DNA of 6,491 nucleotides from Candidatus Pelethomonas intestinigallinarum (lineage in GTDB: Bacteria; Bacillota; Clostridia; Oscillospirales; Oscillospiraceae): positions 1 to 6,491 of the forward strand of contig DVGP01000028.1 of assembly GCA_018712665.1 (NCBI GenBank), given 5' to 3'. The translations under genes were made by a program, and so were the position numbers. Below are positions 5,946 through 6,491 of the stretch, one piece after another; the first letter of the stretch is position 1; the number at the start of each line of letters is the position of its first letter. The notes below the pieces were generated by a model. The model ran no database searches. It worked only from the letters and a program-made list of their open reading frames with translations, and was not told the DNA's origin.

Positions 5946-5985
5946 CGTCTGTCCCTGCCTTTCTTCGGCCCTGGCAGCGCAGGAG

Positions 5986-6087
5986 CTTGTGGGGGCTGCC
6001 CGCCCCCATGCCCCAGGGATTGGGGAGTTTCGCCCCCCGGGGCGAGGGGAGAATCGGGGGCTGCGCGCCCCCGAATCCCGCGGTTCA
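5986..6087. repeat. Compound palindromic repeat, copy 1
   Basis: It begins with hairpin A (5990-6008; arms TGGGGGC/GCCCCCA, loop TGCCC). Two smaller hairpins follow, at 6011-6025 (CCCCA/TGGGG) and 6031-6044 (CGCCCC/GGGGCG). Hairpin D (6054-6074; TCGGGGGC/GCCCCCGA, loop TGCGC) and a tail containing CCGCGGTTCA end the unit. The first 23 nt are identical to 6091-6113, and the last 34 nt match 6127-6160 at 32 positions, so this is a module duplicated in tandem; this copy carries an extra stretch of about 32 nt in its middle. Confidence 0.8.
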
Positions 6088-6090
6088 GAC

Positions 6091-6160
6091 CTTGTGGGGG
6101 CTGCCCGCCCCCACACCCCGGGCGTCTCGGGGGCTACGCGCCCCCGAACCCCGCGGTTCA
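6091..6160. repeat. Compound palindromic repeat, copy 2
   Basis: The shorter copy: hairpin E (6093-6115; TGTGGGGGC/GCCCCCACA, 9-bp stem, loop TGCCC), an 11-nt linker, hairpin F (6127-6147; TCGGGGGC/GCCCCCGA, loop TACGC), then CCGCGGTTCA. Stem sequences agree with copy 1 while loops and linkers vary, the pattern expected if the fold is conserved. The tail runs straight into the long stem at 6154-6185. Confidence 0.8.
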
Positions 6161-6185
6161 CTTTTGGACGCCCAAAAGTGAACCG
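6154..6185. repeat. 14-bp perfect stem at the end of the repeat array
   Basis: Positions 6154-6167 and 6172-6185 are exact complements (built on GGTTCACTTTTGG) with a 4-nt ACGC loop. The left arm shares GCGGTTCA with the tails of both repeat copies, so it looks like the terminal element of the same array. Neither side has an immediate long U-tract of the terminator type, apart from A5 just to its right. Confidence 0.8.
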
Positions 6186-6211
6186 AAAAACCGCCAAAAC
6201 CAAGGTTTTGG
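6186..6211 (-). terminator. Possible terminator of the upstream regulator gene
   Basis: The minus strand carries CCAAAACC and GGTTTTGG arms (6211-6204 and 6201-6194) followed by CGG and T5 (6190-6186). It would end transcripts from the Xre-type gene before the palindrome array. The stem is 8 bp and AT-containing, and the tail starts 3 nt after it, so it is only a moderate candidate. Confidence 0.45.
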
Positions 6212-6358
6212 ATTCCTTTTTCCAATCGGTCTTTATCAGGTTTGGTACTTCTCTGCCACTGAATTTCGTTCTGTTTCTGATCTACAGTTTGGCGGTCAAC
6301 GATGCTCCGCCTGCCGGCCTGTTAAAGAGAGACATGTTTCATATGCCCCTGTCGGAGG

Positions 6359-6491
6359 TCAATCCTTCTTGCGGGGATAGGGCTTTTTCTCGTTGGTCAT
6401 ATCCAGCAGATAGTCTATGCTGGTGTTGAAAAACAGAGCCAGCTTTTTTAGCAGGGGTATGGGGATGTTGACTTTTCCAAGTTCATAGGAC
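6359..6491 (-). CDS. Xre-family (HTH_3) transcriptional regulator, C-terminal fragment at window edge
   Basis: Only the last 43 codons are in the window; the stop TGA is at 6359-6361 and the frame runs off the right edge. The peptide begins SYELGKVNIPIPLLKKLALF and continues FNTSIDYLLDMTNEKKPYP, ending in a basic RKKD tail. This is the usual end of a Cro/C1-type helix-turn-helix domain: the YE-G-K recognition-helix exit, the P-x-L-x-K-L-A helix, then (F/Y)FN-(T/V)S-(I/T)DYLLD. Proteins ending shortly after this motif are typically small stand-alone DNA-binding regulators. The recognition helix itself is beyond the edge, so target and type cannot be judged. It is upstream of comF on the same strand, but 413 bp and many hairpins lie between, so co-transcription is doubtful. 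Confidence 0.82.
   Translation of the reverse strand, partial: SYELGKVNIPIPLLKKLALFFNTSIDYLLDMTNEKKPYPRKKD

Larger units (their letters stand above)
5946..6358. other. 413-bp intergenic region upstream of comF without a credible gene
   Basis: The left 225 bp hold the palindrome array and terminator-like hairpin listed separately. The right part (about 6212-6358) is less GC-rich. On the minus strand it shows a TTGACC hexamer near 6291-6296 but no -10 box at a proper distance, so I could not place a comF promoter with confidence. The reading frames that cross the array are open because its repeats lack stops, and they show no ribosome sites or family motifs. The only other start on the minus strand here gives a six-codon ORF. 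Confidence 0.6.

Noticed and set aside
5946..6203. N-terminal extension of ComF to 6203
   Set aside because: The extra 86 residues come from the palindrome array and have no counterpart in the ComF family; the ATG at 5945 gives the normal length.
5839..6429. Open plus-strand frames through the palindrome array
   Set aside because: The peptides are repetitive translations of palindromes in several frames at once, without ribosome sites; the DNA repeat explains them.

Overview
The window looks like chromosomal DNA of a high-GC Firmicute, most plausibly a gut Clostridia of the Oscillospiraceae/Flavonifractor type. This is an inference from three things: GC-rich codon use combined with strong AGGAGG-like ribosome binding sites, near-consensus sigma-A promoters in AT-rich gaps, and a gene set (clostridial-type PfkA, MreB, ComF, an AEC permease) typical of that group. 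No tRNA, rRNA, CRISPR array, transposase or prophage gene is visible.

Layout from left to right: the first 198 codons of enolase (minus strand, running off the left edge) behind a perfect-consensus promoter with a long, structured leader; an AEC-family permease (minus, TTG start); a 178-bp divergent promoter region; 6-phosphofructokinase (the only plus-strand gene); a 105-bp convergent gap with two strong hairpin terminators; an eight-helix membrane protein of unknown function (minus); an MreB-type actin homologue (minus); a ComF-type phosphoribosyltransferase (minus); a 413-bp gap packed with GC-rich palindromes; and the C-terminal 43 codons of an Xre-type (HTH_3) regulator (minus) running off the right edge.

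Two glycolytic genes (pfk, upper glycolysis; eno, lower glycolysis) flank the permease but are divergently organised with separate promoters, so they are not one operon. The comF, mreB and membrane-protein genes are co-directional, and mreB and the membrane-protein gene each have a recognisable promoter of their own. There is no obvious terminator between mreB and the membrane-protein gene, so partial read-through is likely.

Nothing here amounts to a clear new biological system. The least explained element is the compound palindrome array at about 5986-6211, upstream of comF. It contains two tandem copies of a two-hairpin module followed by a 14-bp perfect stem, and it resembles a dispersed intergenic repeat family rather than a gene. 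Secondary points are the Asn-for-Asp change in the nucleotide/metal-binding loop of the phosphofructokinase, the structured enolase leader, an inverted repeat upstream of the mreB promoter, and mreB standing apart from mreCD.
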